A stretch of 64,000 nt of DNA from NCBI GenBank assembly GCA_022225965.2, contig JAKJXP020000007.1, positions 186,001 through 250,000 on the forward strand. Reading direction: 5' to 3'. Each line of letters begins with the position of its first letter. Positions within the stretch are counted from its first letter, which is position 1. The position numbers and the translations under genes are program-made. Below are positions 11,985-24,038 of this stretch, piece after piece. The notes under the pieces were generated by a model. That model searched no databases. It saw only the letters and a list, made by a program, of their open reading frames with translations, and was not told where the DNA came from. This DNA is from Diatrype stigma (taxonomy: Eukaryota; Ascomycota; Sordariomycetes; Xylariales; Diatrypaceae).

Positions 11985-13196
11985 CTAATGAAACGTGACG
12001 TTGAAAGCTTCTATCACCGGCGGCGGAAGAGCCCGGTATGGCTTCAGCTTGCTGTCCACGAGCAGTCCTTCTAGTGTAGCTTTTTGGTAGCCCTTAACCT
12101 CCCAAAAGTTGTTCTCTGTAATCCAATTTGCCAATGCCCCGTTTCCCCACGACTTGCGGCACCACCATGGCAGAGATAAAGGGATCCCTCTCTCGATACA
12201 AGCATCGACTTCTTTTTCAACTTTCTCCAGGCTATGAGTAAACACTTGTGGATCTGCCCCATGCTTTCTCTTCAATGCTGCGGCAATTTCGTTGCCGGTT
12301 GCTGTCAGCTCTGACAGACCAAGGGCTCTCCCTTGGAGCTGCGCTGGAGGTGTGCGAGCAAAAATCGATGCGTATGCTGCAGCGACATAGTCTCTCGTGC
12401 TATCTAAAGGTCAGCCTCCAGATCATCCTAATGAACAATAAGTGTTGCATGATGAAGACGGTAGTAACGTTTGTACTCTGGTCTGGAATCCCCCAAAAGC
12501 AAAGAAATAAGAGCGTCTTCCTGGGGTTTGAATCTGGATGAAGTTCTTTACTTACCATATGTTCATTTGCTGGTTGGCGCTATCACCGGTAAAAATGATT
12601 CGATTTCCGGAATAATCAACGCCCATGAGACTAAGAATAAGCATGCAGTTTGACTGTCCGCGCTGAGAATTATTCACGTCACTTACCCTATGGACAATGC
12701 CGACTCGGCAAAACTGCCCACAAGCACTGTGGTCGTAGGTATGCCCGCGTCCTTAGCCGCTGTTTCAATCTTATACTTTGCTTTGTTCATTGGGATACGT
12801 AAGCCTTGTTCATCTTGTACAGGCAATCCCAGATCCGACGGCACGAAGAGTTTAACATTGGTACTTGGGATTGCCTCGATGAAAGCATGTTGCCTCTCAA
12901 TTCCTTCGTGGCCGACTAAAGAGCTTAAGATAATTGTTAGCATGGAATAGAAACCAGATGCCCTATCGGGGGGATGGGGCTCACATGAGGATATCGACGT
13001 CCTGTAGAGCGTCGATAAGTTGCTGTTGGTTTTCAACGTTCACTTCAACCTTGGCGACGCTTGCTGGTAGACTAGATACATCCGAACTGGGCCGGTAGAG
13101 CACTTTAATCGGTGCGCCTGAGGACACGAGGGCATCGACGATCGCAGAGCTAGCCCAGCCACGATGACCATATACAGCAATGCGGTTGTAAGACAT
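11985..13196 (-). CDS. NmrA-like family NAD(P)-binding protein
   Basis: Four exons, complement of 12985..13196, 12687..12923, 12556..12630 and 11985..12399, join in phase to 312 residues, the usual length for NmrA/isoflavone-reductase-like atypical short-chain dehydrogenases. The N-terminus has the beta strand and nucleotide loop (IAVYGHRGWASSAIVDAL). Next come a strand ending at DVDILI, the SLVGHEGIERQ segment, VKLFVPSDLGLP and a GVDYSGNRIIFTGD block, all typical of the family. The dinucleotide loop reads GxxGxxS instead of GxxGxxG/A, so cofactor use may differ. These proteins act either as redox sensors/regulators (NmrA) or as reductases in secondary metabolism, and the sequence does not decide which. 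The neighbouring P450 is compatible with metabolism, but two genes do not make a cluster. Confidence 0.9.
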
Positions 13197-13957
13197 GGTG
13201 AGTGAGTGATGGTGAATAACAGATCAATAGAGAATAAACCCCAAAACTACACAACTGGGTATTGAGATGTCGTTTTTATTAACGAAAGGGTGACAGTGTT
13301 TGCAAGATCCCACTTTTCTTTAGCCTGTGACTATGCTCGATGTCATCGTTGAAAGTGACTCACACGTGCCGTGTAGATATTCAGACTAGGTATCTATAGT
13401 GCACGAGTAACAAGTGACTAAGTCATTAAGGGGAAGGAATGGAGTCGACCCCGTACCTCTCCCGGCTCTAGTCGGGAGGATCGGCAGTCCGACTTGCCTA
13501 CCTCAGACTTGATTGGTCGGGCATCCAACCTCGTCACTTCGCGAATACCCTGATCGCGCGTCGGCCTCTAGCTAAATTCCTATACCCGGATTCCTAAGCG
13601 GATCCCTTAGCCGGACCCCTAAGCCGGACCCTTAAGCCGGATTCCTAAGCCGGCGAGTCGGACCCTACTACGCCCGGAAGCAAGGTTGGGTGCAATGTAA
13701 CAATCCACCCTTTCTAGGTGTGCAGGTAGTTGGTAATTCACAGACAGATTCTCCATTGGATGGTACGTGATGTTACAAGGTTATGATACCGGAACTACCG
13801 GAACTTGTCACTGGGAAAGCTTTGATATAAAGGAGAAAAGTCCGGCATTGAAGAAAGAAACGCGAGAACTACTTTAATATCCTAGAACAGTCTGTCTTCG
13901 TCATCAGTCATTTACCTAGTGCATAGGAAATCGTCTTACTGTCAGACCGCATCCAGA
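13197..13957. promoter_or_regulatory. Divergent intergenic region between NmrA-like and P450 genes
   Basis: The two genes diverge from this 760-bp region, which must contain both promoters. It includes the 13-bp tandem repeat listed separately. No gene seen. Confidence 0.5.
13588..13662. repeat. 13-bp tandem repeat (about five units)
   Basis: Head-to-tail copies of a degenerate 13-mer close to GGACCCCTAAGCC run through this interval. Most are separated only by single-base changes. It sits in the shared upstream region of the NmrA-like and P450 genes. Confidence 0.8.
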
Positions 13958-15837
13958 ATGGAGGCGTTGCTCTACGAACAGGGCTTGCGTGTCGCGGGAG
14001 TGGTTGTCATATTTGCAATTCTGGTGGTCAGGATCTCATACCCACAACCTAGTGTTCTTGCTTTTGATGCGTGCCTAACTGTTTCTCTGCAGAAGCTATA
14101 CGACGGGTTGCACAACCCGTTGGCTAGGATCCCAGGTCCTTGGTATACCAACTGGACGAGCTTGCCCGAGAGATATTACGGAGCCAGGCGCCATAAACTT
14201 TTCTGGGTCCAGTCTCTTCACGACAAATATGGTTCGGGCTGCACTTGAAAACAGTCAGCGTACAAACTGACCAAAGACACAGGTCCGATCGTGCGGAGCT
14301 CGCCGGGAAATGTATACGTCGCCGACCCGGCATCGGTGCAGCGCATCTTCCAGATCAAGGGGGAGTTTAAGAAGGCATCCTGGTATAGCAGGATCGCCCC
14401 GGGGGCGGGCAGTGTCTTCAGCACCACGGACGTCGAAACCCACCGCCGCTTCCGCAGGCTCCTTTCCGGCCCCATGTCAGAGTCCGGGCTGAAAGCGGTC
14501 CTGCCGCAGGTCGAAAGCAAGGTTCGGCTCGCCGTCCAGCGCATCGGCGAGGAAATGGAGTCCAAGGGCGCTGCCGACGTCTGGAAGTGGTGGCTGTTCA
14601 TGGCGACCGACGTGATCGGGGAGCTGAGCTTCGGCGAGTCGTTCCGCATGCTGGAATACCGAAAGGTAAGTAGTGAGGGGGAGAGGACAAGAAATCCGAG
14701 TCTAGTCTTGCCACATCCATCCCCCCTGGCCCCTACCCAAAACCGCGTTGCGCCTAACAGGCGGGATGACCGAGTCCCTAGCTAATTCAAGGGTGATTAC
14801 TTACCAGATAAACCAATACGCCAAGGACCTGCAGACCCTCGATAAGATGAATTCCCTCCGCGTGACGTTCCCCATCGTGCTCTGGATCTCGTGGCTCATA
14901 CCGAGCCTGGAGATCAACAACGCGGGGACCATCGTTCCCCGCATACTAGGCTACGCCCGGCAGTCGATCGAGCGGCACCGGGCGCTGGTGGAGAACGGCG
15001 ACGGCGCGCACGTGGCGCGGACCCTGCTGCAGAAGGTGTACCAGGCCCAGGAGGACGAGAGCATGACGACGGAGGAGCTGACGACCAACGCGCGGACGTA
15101 CATCGTCGCGGGCAGCGACACGACGGCCAACACGCTCACCTGGCTGACGTGGGCCGTGTGCCGGGGGGACCCGCAGATCCGGAAGCGCCTCGCGGCCGAG
15201 GTTGGCGCCCTGTCGCCGGATTTCACCAATGACGACGTCAAGCACCTGCCCTACCTCAACCAGGTCATCCAGGAGACGCTGCGGCTGTACCCGGCCGTGC
15301 CGGCGGGGCTGGCCCGCACCGTCCCGCCCGGGGAGGGCGTCACCTTCGCGGGCCGCTGGCTGCCCGCCGGCACGACGGTGCTGGCACAGGCGTACAGCCT
15401 GCACCGGGATCCCGTGGCGTTTCCCGACGCGGAGAGGTTCGACCCTTCCCGGTGGGAGAAGCCTACCCAAGCGATGAAGGACAGCTTTATGCCGTTTGGT
15501 GGCGGTTCACGCAGTACGTTGTTTTTCTTCTTCTTCTTCTTCTTCTTTCCTCAATTGATTCCCAACAACCTATCGCAAAAAGACCCCGGGCGGCCAAAAC
15601 ACCTAGTTCGTGTGGTGTAACTTGAAACTAACCATGCTACCTATGTCTCTGTACCTAGCTTGCCTCGGCATTCATCTAGCCTACATCGAGTTGCGGATGG
15701 GCGCAGCCCGGTTCATCAGGGAGTTTCCCAATGCGAGTGTTTCGAGCCTCGAAGGAATGTGCGATGAGGATATGATAGCGGACGCGTTCTTCCTAGCATC
15801 GCCGAGAGGGCATCGGTGTCTCATTCAGCGATCTTAG
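13958..15837 (+). CDS. Cytochrome P450 monooxygenase
   Basis: Microsomal haem-thiolate monooxygenase. Exons 13958..14026, 14093..14231, 14283..14665, 14808..15513 and 15659..15837 give 491 residues. An N-terminal membrane helix (about 10-23) runs into KLYDGLHNPLARIPGPW, the usual hinge. The I-helix is AGSDTT (298-303), the K-helix ETLR (353-356) and the PERF-like part FDPSRW. The haem loop FMPFGGGSRTCLG has Cys434 and is interrupted by an intron between Arg and Thr. The first 66-bp intron (14027-14092) is inferred from a CTAAC branch site, a CTGCAG acceptor and the normal hinge distance; the frame is also open through it, which would give 513 residues. The intron before the haem Cys contains a TTC microsatellite. 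Substrate cannot be predicted. The divergent NmrA-like neighbour may be co-regulated. Confidence 0.92.
15524..15549 (+). repeat. TTC microsatellite inside a P450 intron
   Basis: A (TTC)n tract lies a few bases after the donor site of the last P450 intron (15514-15658). It adds to the pyrimidine content of the intron but does not touch the splice sites. Confidence 0.85.
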
Positions 15838-18712
15838 CCTTTTTTTTTTTTTTCTTCCTGCTTTCTCAACTTTGTACATCTCACAAAGGTGTATTGTATC
15901 GGGTGGAGAAGCGCGAACTCACCTACTTCATAACGTGGATGAAAACAGCGGGGAATGCTGCAAATGTTATAGTACTGAACAAGAGATATATGCATATCAA
16001 CAGAAGGGAAGGCTTAGCTGTGGCTTAAGGCTCGTACATAGTAAGAAGTAGTTAACAACATATATGATATACGAAACATGTCTTCATGCCATCCCCCGTA
16101 CTTCCAGGCAAAGTGACCATCCATGGACTTGGAACGAGGGCACTCTAGCTGGTTAGCTCATACAGAATTACATTGTTGATCTCAAGGAGACTCGTGTAAA
16201 CACTATACTTATGGTAACACTGCAATATCATGAAATCCAGAACACCCTTGGGTTCTGTCGACTTTGCTTTTGCTGTATTGCAGTATAATGAATCTCAGAG
16301 GCCTGTGTTACTTCGAAGAATCGGTCATTCTGACGCCTTAGGATGATACCCTAGCCTCCCGCCCGCCATAAAATCGCCACCGACGTACAGGCTCCTACAC
16401 CCGTTGCGGGTTCACCCGGGGGTTTCCGAAACTTGGGAATAATGATTGGACGTTCGGAGGTGCCTCCTAGAGCCAATAAAAAGTAAGCAAGGTACGGGGT
16501 TTAGACAAATTATTTTCGCCTCGGTAACACCCAGTTGGGACAGTTCGGTTCCAGCCCGTGTTGTTATTTGCTTGGTCAACCTATCGCCTATGCATTCCCG
16601 CGCTCTTCACATGTAGCTACCTCGAGATGAGGTAATTCTGCTCGGTGATGTAGTACGAGACTCGTCGATGGATTTGTTTTCCACATCTAGATAAATCATA
16701 ATTTAGAGCATTTATAACCACAATATGCGTCCATAAACATTGAATACCATAGGTACGGTACGGTACGCTTATGCTCAGAATGTTACGTCATAGTTCGCAG
16801 CGATGCATATACTAACTATCAACCCAACTTTAAATGATGGGTTCCACGACAAGCAAACTGAAGCTTATGGCGTGATTGGGGTAAGGGGAGACGTACATGC
16901 ATCGTGTGACTACAGAATGACAGGTGTTCGGCTAAGTGGCTTGACGATAATTTCATTGAGTAAATAAATCAACGGTCGTATGATGAACATGCGTACCAAT
17001 TGAAGAGATCCCCATCTCAAGTCCCGTCGATCAAGTAGTTAGATACGTTAGATACAGTAAGTTCGTCTTAGTTGGAGAGACCATCCCAGCTTTCCCTTGG
17101 TATTGAAGGAAGAAGCGTATGATAGAAGAACCAACATGCAAACATCACCGTGGGGGATATTTATGGATAGTGGAAGCGGATACCTACTGCACCGCCACCG
17201 CCGTTATAATCCCACTGAAATCCCGTATTCCTGCGCTACTGTGCACGAGGGGCACGCCTATCAGCGCCTGTGTAAGTGCCCTATCTTCACGATATGGGCA
17301 CGCAAGCGTAAAGAAGTAGTTTGGGGACGGTCATCTTGAGTAAACCTGGCAATCTGGAGGTGTTCGAATGAGGAAGCCAACAGGTAATTACTGAATAGTA
17401 TGTTGCGACGATGGATCACGTCGACATAACGCGAGATAATCGTCATCCCCTTTAAAGGGGCGTTCCTTGGAAGCCCCCATGCTGCCCATGTTTCCGGCAT
17501 TTGATTGGGCTCGTGCCCCGTCTTAGCTGTCCCGATTCTGATCTTTAATTTTCCAAGCTCCAACCCTAGACCTAGATCCAACTTTAAAACTCCGCCCCGC
17601 GTGCGTTCCAGGCGGGCCCATTAAAAAGAGCAAGATCTCAAACAGGGGATCTCGAACAGGGGACAAAGGACCCTGAATATCACTTTTGGGCCCCTCTGAA
17701 ATTCCCATTTCTCCGGGCCCCGGGCCCTGGCGGAAGGTTGAAAGGTTGGAAGGTTCCATTGGAATGCTGGCGTAGAAGATCGTAGGCTCGCCTGTTTCTA
17801 GGGAAGTCGCACATGCAATGGCGTAGAGCAAAGAACGCGCGGTATAAGTGGGCACCAGAGGTTCCTACCAGTCAGATCGGCAATTGCCCACCACCTGCAC
17901 TACTTCGTAGATAGTTTGTGAAGTCAGACCGGCTCCTGCCGCCCGCATCCCAATCGGAAGGTCGATGAAGAAACTGTTGGAAGGCGTTGCCAAATTCAAG
18001 GCACCTAGCCCCCTTGGCAACTGCCTAGGTTCTCGTCCCCTACCCATTTCCCCCCATTCAGCCATTGCGCCCCCCGGGGCAGGCGAGTAGCTAGAAAGGC
18101 CGATCCATCGTATGCTGTATGTATGTACCTACATGGGCATAGGTAACCTGAAGGAAGTAGATTAGGAGGCTCTAGATTCTAGATTAGTATGCACCATGCC
18201 CTAGCCCTTCTGCTGCCTCAGCGTTCTGCAGTAGTCTAGCGTTCAAGCGTTCAAGCGTTCAATATCCAGCCATCCACTCTCGTTTCTATTGCTGGATACT
18301 TCGTTGCCCTTATCCGTGGTCGATCAATACGTACGCATACGTATACACGTACGAAGTACACACGTACACGAAGTAGCTGTGGCTGGGGCACAGAAGGCCC
18401 GCAAACCCCTTTCCCACCTGCGCTACATTGGATGTGTGCACGGGCAGTGAAACCCCCCGGGCCAGATTGATTGTTTGTGTTTGTGGTGCTTCGTCTCCTT
18501 TGGTTTCAGCAACTGCAGAAAGAACCTGCTTCCACTCATTAACACCCAAGCTCGTTGTTGTGTATATCGATCCGACCTCACCTTACCTTGCCTTGCGTCT
18601 TCGTTCCTGGCTCTACAAACCAGCACCCAGCAACCAACAACCAGCAACCAGCCTTGACATCGAAGCGAATCCTGCGCATTTGATCCCGCGAAGCGAAACT
18701 GCAAGACAAACA
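15838..18712. other. Intergenic region between P450 and desaturase genes
   Basis: 2.9 kb without a supported gene. It contains a T-run at 15840-15853, a GGTACGGTACGGTACG-like triplication near 16750, three GTTCAAGC units near 18241-18261, TACTTCGTA at 17901-17909 and TACGAAGTA at 18350-18358. CAACCAGCAACCAGC-type repeats at about 18605-18652 lie just upstream of the desaturase ATG, probably in its 5' leader. Confidence 0.55.
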
Positions 18713-20937
18713 ATGAATCGTGATAAATTAATCACGCGACCGGCCGTCGAGTCGATGATCGCAGATGGTCGTACCATCGTTATATACGACGGCTACGTCT
18801 TGCGATTAGACTCGTGGCTCGAGAAGCACCCTGGAGGTCGTCTTGCCATTCTCCATATGGTTGGGAGAGATGCGACCGATGAGATCAATGTGTAGGTCAA
18901 ATGTTCCACTTCTCTTCAATCCCACGTTGCGACCGTTGCGTGCCCGCGGAAATCGAATCGCATTTGCAATTGAAGCAAAGAGGAAGAGAGAAAGATGTCC
19001 ATCAGTAATTCACGCGAAACATGGAAACTATAAAGTCAGGAGGTTTAAGCTTGAATGTCGTGGATTTTGGAGGGTTGCGAAAGTAGAAAAGCGCCGCACT
19101 TAAAGAATGCTGGTTGGTTTATTTCGGATCGCTCGGGGAACGGAAAGCTTAGAAATCCGAATTGCCTATCACCGCAACTCATTGGCGCCGGTGCCCACTG
19201 GAAAGGTTCCATCGCTAACAATTAATGCAGGTACCATTCGGCCGCCGTTTGTCAGTCAATGAAGGCGTACCGGATCGGCCGGCAGGCTGGACCCTGGATC
19301 AACATGACACCACCAATAAGAGGTGGCATCTACCACAAGGAGGCACTGATTAGTAATGATGTCGTCTCCGAAACTTCTGAAGAATGCGACTCAAACAGCA
19401 ACGCCGATGATATCAGTTCCGCGTCAAGCTGTGACCTTACCTCCGACTTGACATCCTTGACATCCTTGACTTCGGCTTGTAGTAGTGTCGACGAAGATGG
19501 GCTATTAGAGTTGAGTTTCGGTGCGAAGCCATCTTCCCCGCAGGCCGGTCTCCGTAAAAGGTTGCAGCGAGAAGATTCCGCTGCTGCCAGCCCGGACAGC
19601 GCCGATGAGGTCCGGCTATCTCCGACTGAATACACGGATTTGGCAATGCAAAGCAATGTCGAGAAAGACATTCGAGATTACCCATCCCTAGATCCAGCCG
19701 TCCAGCAGGACATCGTTGAGAAGTACAGGGCTCTACAACAGACGCTCCAAGACGATGGACTGTACGAATGCCCTTACTTGGACTATGGAAAGGAGATGAT
19801 TCGGTATACCACCTTGTTCGTAACGTCTATGGTTGCGTTGCATTACGAATGGTACCTCACATCTGCCGTCTTTCTGGGTCTATTCTGGGTTTGTAGTCCA
19901 TCTCCCATCTTACACCCTGCATCTGCTAATCGTTAATAGCACCAAATCATGTTCACCGCTCATGACGGCGGACACACGGCCATCACTCATAATTTCGTGT
20001 TCGACACCCTGATTGCTATCTTCATCGCCGACTTTTGTTGCGGCCTGTCGATGGGATGGTGGAAGAGCAGCCACAACGTGCACCATCTAGTTACCAACCA
20101 ACCTGTATGTTTTCGCTCGCCAAACTTGGCACTGTCCGTACCTTGATATGGTAACAATGTAGCTGACATCTCTCGCAGGAACATGATCCAGACATCCAGA
20201 ACACTCCGCTGTTCGCGACGTGCCCGTCTTTCTTCAAGTCGATTCGGTCTACCTACTACGACGGCTTCGTTTTCGCCTGGGACGCCGCGGCCGACTTCCT
20301 AGTACCCTACCAGAAGTACACGTACTACCCGATCATGGGTCTCGCCCGCTTCAATCTGTACCTGCTCTCCTGGCTGCACGTGCTCTCCCGCCGGTCGCGG
20401 GACCTCAGTAGCAGCAAGGGCGCCGGCTGGATCCGTCCAACCGAGATCACCTTCATGGCGTGCTACTGGTTCCTGTTCGGGTACTGCCTGGTGTGGCGGT
20501 CGCTGCCGACGTGGACGATCCGCGTGGCGTTCGTGATGGTCTCCCACGTGGTGACGATGCCGCTGCACGTGCAGATTACGCTTAGTCACTGGGGAATGTC
20601 GACGGCGGAGTTGGGCGAGTCCGAGTCCTTCCCCCAACGCCAGCTGCGCACCACCATGGACGTCGACTGCCCCGCCTGGCTCGACTTCATCCACGGCGGC
20701 CTCCAGTTCCAGGCCGTCCACCACCTGTTCCCGCGCCTGCCGCGCCACAACCTCCGCAAGGCCCAGGTCCACGTCCGCGCCTTTTGTCGCGACACGGGCA
20801 TCCCCTACACGATCCTCGACTTCACCGACGGCAACAAAAAGGTCCTCGGCCGCCTCGACGAAATCGGCGAACAGGTCGCCCATCTCCTCGCTTGTCAGAA
20901 GCACATGGCTGAGACGGGGGAGAGCGGGCTGGCCTGA
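18713..20937 (+). CDS. Delta-8 sphingolipid desaturase with N-terminal cytochrome b5 domain
   Basis: Introduces the delta-8 double bond into the long-chain base of ceramides on the way to fungal glucosylceramide; ER membrane. Exons 18713..18891, 19231..19888, 19940..20104 and 20179..20937 give 586 residues. The cytochrome b5 part has haem-ligand His39 in HPGG, with a second His (62) just after the first intron. The three histidine boxes are HDGGH (287-291), HNVHH (324-328) and QAVHH (512-516). The Gln at the start of box three is the mark of front-end/sphingolipid desaturases. About 100 Ser/Asp/Thr-rich residues with LTS triplets lie between the b5 and desaturase domains and look disordered. 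The first intron is long (339 bp) and splits the b5 domain. Family call is strong. Delta-8 specificity is inferred from the fungal family. Confidence 0.92.
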
Positions 20938-22188
20938 TGAAATTGAAATGTCTCATTCGTCGGTTCTGAAGCGCAAAAAATGGATTGGAGTCGGGTTGGA
21001 CAGGCAAAGCGGGCCGGCCCCAGCCCACAGCGGCTCTTGCTCTTCTATGGAGTTCAGGTCCGGGTCTGGTCAGGTGTAGGCGATTGTACATGATAGAGGA
21101 TATCCTGTCAAAAGCAGGGGTTATATGCAATACGGGTCAGGGCTACTACTGTTCTTCCTGTGTTGTTTGTTGCTTTATAACATCGGTGCGTAATTAGCGA
21201 TAGGTCCTTTGTAATTATAACTAGATGACGGCGTTTTTTTGCTGGAACAGTCAGCTAAACGGGCAGGCAGGCAAGGTATGGCATGGTAAAATAGATAGAT
21301 CAATGTAGACTTCACAATGCTCTAACTTCAAACACCTTCTATTCGCACGCGCTCACTTCATATTATATCTAGCATGTAATTCATTCGACAGATTGGGTAT
21401 AGAGACTACATCTTGGTGAATGGGACGCTCAGCGATTATAGCTATAGCTAACCTAGTAGTACCTAGGTAAGTAGATATCTCAACCCTTCGTACTTGAGTA
21501 AATAGACATCAAAATTGGACAGCCCACTTAACACCTAATCTCGTGTGAAGTTGACATGGTTGTTGTCCCGGTATGTTGACCCTACCTATATTGAGGTGCC
21601 TGCATGTCCAATCGATTTCTCCGTATATACTTAGCTGTGGCTTACAATGACTCCGTTGACCGACCTATTAGAGTGATCGGTGGTAATCCGAATAGGCAGT
21701 CAAATCTGCACATATATATGTGCATACAGGTGCATATACAGGTGCAAGGTACAATAGTTGAGCTCCAGCTTTCTGATGCAGAAGTTTCACGTGGGGCGCC
21801 CTCGGGCTCCTCGGGGTATCTTCACCCTTTTTGGCGGGGTTTCCTAGCAAAGAAAGGGGCAAAACCAAAAGCATCTTCACCCGACCCCGCAGACCCCCAC
21901 CCCCACGTCCAGCTCAAGCCGCCCCAGCGAACACGGAGACCTGGACGGCGGATAAAGTTGACCTCGGTAGATTGTATGTTAGACTTCGGGGTAGACAGAC
22001 TCAGTAGTGCTGTAGTAAGAGAAACTCGGCTTGGCAGCGTTCGTTCCTTGAATACTCCGTCTTATTTATTGTTACTGTTCATTGTGAGCTGAGTTGCGTC
22101 TTGTGTGCTTTGACTCCTGCCAGATCCCGGTATCAGCTTCGCCCGCGTTTTTATTCACGAAAGAAAGGAGGGAGGAAGATCATTCATC
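20938..22188. other. Intergenic region
   Basis: 1.25 kb holding the desaturase 3' end and the aldolase promoter. It contains TACCTAGGTA at 21460-21469 and a short CATATA/TGCATA repeat near 21710-21745. I see no gene. Confidence 0.55.
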
Positions 22189-23518
22189 ATGTCATTCCAA
22201 ACGGCGGTCCGTAAGGCTTTAGGCACTGGGTCGACATCTTGGGGGTTCTGGCTCACGTGAGTGCCGACTGACCTTCTTTACCTGGAAAGACTCTAGCTGC
22301 AGAGATACCAGCCATATAGGCGTTCAGTGGCTGACTATCCGTCCTCGTCTCGGACCCTCGTAGACTCCCGACTGCGGCGGGTGCGAAAACCATCCTGCGA
22401 TCTGCGGGTGGCGGGTTCTCCTGGGTCTTGGTCGACGCCGAGCATGGATTGATCAATGATAGCAACTACTACGAGGTATTCTCCGTCTCTTCCTCCCTAT
22501 TTCTTCCGCCACACGAGCGCTTGAGAGCAATGCTGATGCGAGCCACGTGGGTGGTCGGCGTGTAGCTGGTGAATGCGATTGCCGCCGAAGGGGCAAGCCC
22601 GATTATCCGCGTCCCGTGGGCGGAGGAATGGATGATCAAGAGAGCACTAGACGCAGGAGCTCACGGGATCTTGACGCCTATGTGCCACACAGTTGTAAGT
22701 GATTACAGCCTTTATAATTTGGGCCTCTAGCTATGTGGTTGGGATGATGTTCCCGCTTTCACAATTTGTGTACCTCCATATTCATCAACAGTCTCTATAT
22801 AGGAGGATGCGACTCGCATTGTAAGCTACACGAAGTACCCACCTGTGGGGTCCCGAGGGTACGGTCCCATGTTCGCAGCACACTCCCTATCGGGAGTCCA
22901 GGGACAAGAGTACGACTCTGGGGCCGACCAGAGCTTGCTGGTGTCGGTACAGATCGAATCGCGGTCGGGGGTAGAGAATGTGGAGGAGATCGCCAAAGTC
23001 GATGGGCTCGATGCGTTACTTATTGGTAAGTGTGCTCGCTTCATGTCGGGCATACGCATATTCTGGGCCTCCAAGCATATATATATTCCGATTGTGCTAA
23101 CGCCCCTTCGTGAAGGCCCGTTCGATCTTGCCAAGCAGATGAATGTCCCTCGCCAGGGAGAAGAGCACGAGGCGGCCATCCAGCGTATCTTGAAAGCCGC
23201 GAAGTCAGCGGGTAAAACAGCAGCAATCTTCTGTACGTCCTCAGCTTCGGAATAGGTCTCCCACGCCTAGCGATTTCGCGCAAGACTTAATTCCCCCCTC
23301 CCTCATTACTTTCCCTGGTTCGTAATGAACTAATCAATATCTGGTTTTGTTTTTTAGGCACCGATGGAGATGACGCTCGTATGCGAGCCGAGCAGGGCTT
23401 TGACATGGTGTCGGTGATCACAGACGTGTCCGTCTTAGGCGCTGGTATGGCACGCGAGCTAGAAGCAGCAAAGGGAAAAGGGGTAGCAGGGGCTAGGGAG
23501 CCTGGCAAGGGATATTGA
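22189..23518 (+). CDS. HpcH/HpaI aldolase family protein
   Basis: Class II (metal-dependent) aldolase of the 2-oxo-3-deoxy acid / 4-hydroxy-2-oxoheptanedioate type, splitting a hydroxy-keto acid into pyruvate and an aldehyde. Six exons, 22189..22256, 22364..22475, 22566..22694, 22803..23025, 23116..23232 and 23358..23518, join in phase to 269 residues, the normal family size. Visible motifs: WVLVDAEHGLI with the catalytic His, IIRVPW with the substrate Arg, GAHGILTPM, QIES with the metal Glu and LIGPFDLA with the metal Asp. No signal peptide or targeting sequence is obvious, so cytosolic. Fungal members are often annotated only as aldolase/citrate-lyase-like, and the true substrate is unknown. 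No neighbouring gene suggests an aromatic-degradation cluster. Confidence 0.92.
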
Positions 23519-24038
23519 ATCCCATATCTTCGGAGATAGGTGGGGTCAAGCTGCGTAAAACATGGGCATAGGAAGATAGTTGTTTGTGTCCTCGGTCATC
23601 CTATAGTAGACTTGAAACTGTACAAGGGCTTAAGCCATTAATCATCTAATACCCTACTCCCTCTGATATTCTTCTCAGATGCTCACCCCCTCAATACCTA
23701 CAATCTTAACAATAGTTGTAGTCAAGAGTATAAGAAGCACCAATGCGCTAAATATCAATAACACATGCACGGGCAATCAGGGCAACCATCGAGTCACCAG
23801 CTCATCATCTGGGTGGGTTTGGGGATATTCAGGCTAGTTTGCAGGGCTTACGCAGGTTGACGCCGGCCGAGATGACGTGCATCTCAAGCATCAACCCAAA
23901 ACTATAGTGCGTTGGTCCAGTACAGTACCATCGAAGTTCGACGTTACTAGAAATGGAAAGTTCTACACCGATCTGCTCAAGATGGACATCAACGACAGGC
24001 AGTTCATGCATTATGTCTTCGCACATAGTATCATACAA
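23519..24038. other. Convergent intergenic region
   Basis: 520 bp between the aldolase stop and the F-box-like gene stop. Nothing recognisable. Confidence 0.6.

Noticed and set aside
13919..13957. Upstream extension of the P450 start
   Set aside because: The extension has no ATG before 13958. The N-terminal membrane helix follows directly from the ATG at 13958.
12000..15837. Secondary-metabolite gene cluster (NmrA-like plus P450)
   Set aside because: No backbone enzyme (PKS, NRPS, terpene cyclase), transporter or cluster regulator is present nearby; two genes are not enough.
20299..20904. Minus-strand frame opposite the desaturase
   Set aside because: The sense strand carries all three histidine boxes, so the antisense frame is a codon-bias artefact.
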